Shown: piece by piece, positions 13,586-14,882 of the stretch | How positions within the stretch are numbered: position 1 is the stretch's first letter | Layout: the number at the start of each line of letters is the position of its first letter | Source of the DNA: JBHIBD01 sp046758865 | GTDB lineage: Bacteria; Planctomycetota; Brocadiia; Brocadiales; Bathyanammoxibiaceae | Assembly (NCBI GenBank): GCA_046758865.1 | Contig: JBHIBD010000055.1 | Coordinates: forward strand, 1 to 14,882 | Reading direction: 5' to 3' | DNA: 14,882 nucleotides | Made by a program: the position numbers and the translations under genes | The notes under the pieces: generated by a model | Told to the model about the DNA's origin: nothing | The model's input: only the letters and a program-made list of their open reading frames with translations | The model's database searches: none

Positions 13586-13783
13586 ATGCCACTAATCACC
13601 AAGGACATGATTATAAACAACGTGACCAGGAAGTACCCAAGCACACTCAAGGTATTCGCACAGTTTAAGGTGGATTCCTGCTGCGGCGGGGCCTTCTCTA
13701 TAGAGACAACCGCCAGGGCCGACGGGGTGGATGTGGACAAACTCCTCGAGGCCCTGAATAAGGCCGTTGCCACGACCGCTTAA
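13586..13783 (+). CDS. Stand-alone DUF542/ScdA-N domain protein
   Basis: The 65-residue protein is a single DUF542-type domain, normally found at the N-terminus of RIC/YtfE/ScdA di-iron proteins that repair iron-sulfur clusters after nitric oxide or oxidative damage. Visible signatures are a Tyr-Pro-Ser-Thr-x-x-Val-Phe segment (17-24) and the invariant Cys32-Cys33-Gly-Gly. The C-terminal hemerythrin-like domain is absent: the gene stops with TAA and is followed by an unrelated gene. AGGAGA lies 12 bases before the ATG, a longer gap than usual. As a free domain it could be an accessory or iron/NO-responsive protein; the exact role is inferred. The repeat array ends 20 bp upstream. Confidence 0.8.
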   Translation: MPLITKDMIINNVTRKYPSTLKVFAQFKVDSCCGGAFSIETTARADGVDVDKLLEALNKAVATTA

Positions 13784-13806
13784 AGGTCGGATAAATTAAA
13801 TCTGGG

Positions 13807-13820
13807 TTTTGTAGAGGCTC
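13807..13820 (-). repeat. Possible relic of a MITE right end
   Basis: TTTTGTAGAGGCTC resembles the right terminal repeat TTTTGTAGAGGTCTCA of the element at 12602-12768, lacking one T. It sits in the 77-bp gap before the YifB gene. The match is short and could be chance. Confidence 0.3.
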
Positions 13821-13860
13821 TTTGGGCCAATATTCCTGCACCCTTCCTTAGAGGCGCAAT

Positions 13861-14882
13861 ATGCTCGCCAAGGTCCAGAGCACCGCTGTCAACGGCATAG
13901 ACGCCTACGTGCTGGAGATAGAGGTGTGTGTCAGCCGGGGGGCACTTCCTGTCACCATAATAGTTGGCCTCCCCGACCAGGCAGTTAAGGAGAGCCGCGA
14001 CAGGGTAAAGGCCGCGCTCACCAACAGCGGCTACCGATTCCCCATGGACCACATAACCATCAACCTCGCCCCGGCCAGCCGAAAGAAGGAGGGTCCCGCC
14101 TTTGAGCTGCCCATAGCCGTTGGCCTACTCCTGGCCAGCCGACAGATTGAGACCCAGAAGTTAAGGGATTATCTCGTAGTCGGTGAGCTGGCCCTTGACG
14201 GGCGCGTGAGGCCCATAAAGGGGTGTCTATCTATGGCGATGAAGGCCAAGGAGGAAGGCTATGGGGGCATCGTCCTACCCAGCGCAAACGCATCGGAGGC
14301 GGCCGTGGTAGGGGGGCTGGACGTGATACCCGTAACCCGCCTTTCCGACACGGTGGGGTTCTTAAGCGGACAGTTAGAGTTAAAACCCTTGAGACTTAGC
14401 CTGGAAGAGGTCTTCGAGAAGTCGGCCTCTTACGACGTGGACTTCACAGATGTGAAGGGTCAGGAACATGCAAAGAGGGCACTCCTGGTGGCGGCAGCAG
14501 GGGGACATAACGTGCTGATGATAGGGCCGCCGGGCGGCGGTAAGACCATGTTAGCGCAGAGACTGCCCACTATACTCCCAAAGCTCCTACCACAGGAATC
14601 ACTTGAGACCACCAGGGTCTATAGCGTCTGCGGATTCCTTGACCAGGGGCACTCCCTGGTGGCCACCCGGCCATTCCGCACACCGCATCACACTATAAGC
14701 GAGGCAGGGTTGGTTGGGGGGGGCACATTTCCCAGACCCGGTGAGCTGAGCCTCTCGAACCACGGGGTGTTGTTCTTGGATGAACTCCCAGAATTTGACC
14801 GTAGCACACTGGAGTCATTGAGACAGCCCCTAGAAGCCGGACAGATAACCATATCCAGGGCCGCAAACACAGTGACTTATCC
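13861..14882 (+). CDS. YifB/ComM-family Mg-chelatase-like AAA ATPase (3' end missing)
   Basis: Open from ATG 13861 to the window end, giving 340 residues of an expected about 500. Residues 1-170 form the N-terminal Lon-protease-like/ChlI domain that starts MLAKVQSTAVNG and includes IVGLPDQAVKES, typical of YifB. The AAA core follows with Walker A GPPGGGKT (222-229) and Walker B LFLDE (Asp307, Glu308). The segment RPFRTPHHTISEAGLVGGG is strongly diagnostic of this family. Proven members (ComM) are hexameric helicases that promote branch migration during natural transformation; elsewhere the role is unclear. GAGG lies 6 bases before the ATG. It is 77 bp after the DUF542 gene. Confidence 0.94.
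   Translation, partial: MLAKVQSTAVNGIDAYVLEIEVCVSRGALPVTIIVGLPDQAVKESRDRVKAALTNSGYRFPMDHITINLAPASRKKEGPAFELPIAVGLLLASRQIETQKLRDYLVVGELALDGRVRPIKGCLSMAMKAKEEGYGGIVLPSANASEAAVVGGLDVIPVTRLSDTVGFLSGQLELKPLRLSLEEVFEKSASYDVDFTDVKGQEHAKRALLVAAAGGHNVLMIGPPGGGKTMLAQRLPTILPKLLPQESLETTRVYSVCGFLDQGHSLVATRPFRTPHHTISEAGLVGGGTFPRPGELSLSNHGVLFLDELPEFDRSTLESLRQPLEAGQITISRAANTVTY

Overview
The window looks like a chromosomal segment from a mesophilic bacterium of medium GC content. A Planctomycetota lineage, possibly related to the anammox order Brocadiales, fits best. The reasons are a ClpC/McsA/McsB arginine-phosphorylation operon without CtsR, a hexulose-phosphate synthase/RraA fusion, a cobalamin-type radical SAM enzyme, and many short palindromic repeats between genes. 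No rRNA or other marker gene is present, so this placement is an inference from gene content.

Positions 1-5070 and on to 7559 hold compact, conserved genes, all on the + strand: the 3' part of mutL (mismatch repair), a promoter with a long leader, queD (pterin/queuosine precursor synthesis), a fused hexulose-6-phosphate synthase-RraA-like protein, then mcsA, mcsB and clpC. The last three form the protein-arginine-kinase quality-control module: McsA activates McsB, McsB phosphorylates arginines on damaged proteins, and ClpC unfolds them for ClpP. A strong palindromic terminator closes this unit at 7645-7675.

Positions 7676-9429 are accessory DNA. They contain a solitary repeat end, a promoter, two tandem paralogous genes for small exported proteins of unknown family, and a 605-base region without a credible gene. 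That region carries a consensus promoter overlapped by TetR-type operator palindromes and followed by a terminator, so it may encode a small RNA. A TetR/AcrR regulator with its own promoter follows (9430-10029).

On the - strand, a good promoter (12332-12360) drives a B12-binding-type radical SAM protein and then a small exported TPR protein. The TPR gene carries a 132-bp palindromic MITE-like element inserted in frame inside its signal peptide, which is the most striking observation here.

Positions 12279-13860 hold small genes embedded in palindromic repeats: a second MITE-like element (167 bp) with the same terminal inverted repeats, two Y-shaped repeats flanking a 95-residue cysteine-containing protein, an interleaved repeat array, and a 65-residue stand-alone DUF542/ScdA-N protein. 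The window ends inside a yifB/comM-family AAA ATPase gene. Most of the novelty lies in these repeats and in the unexplained 8.9-9.4 kb region rather than in a new multi-gene system.
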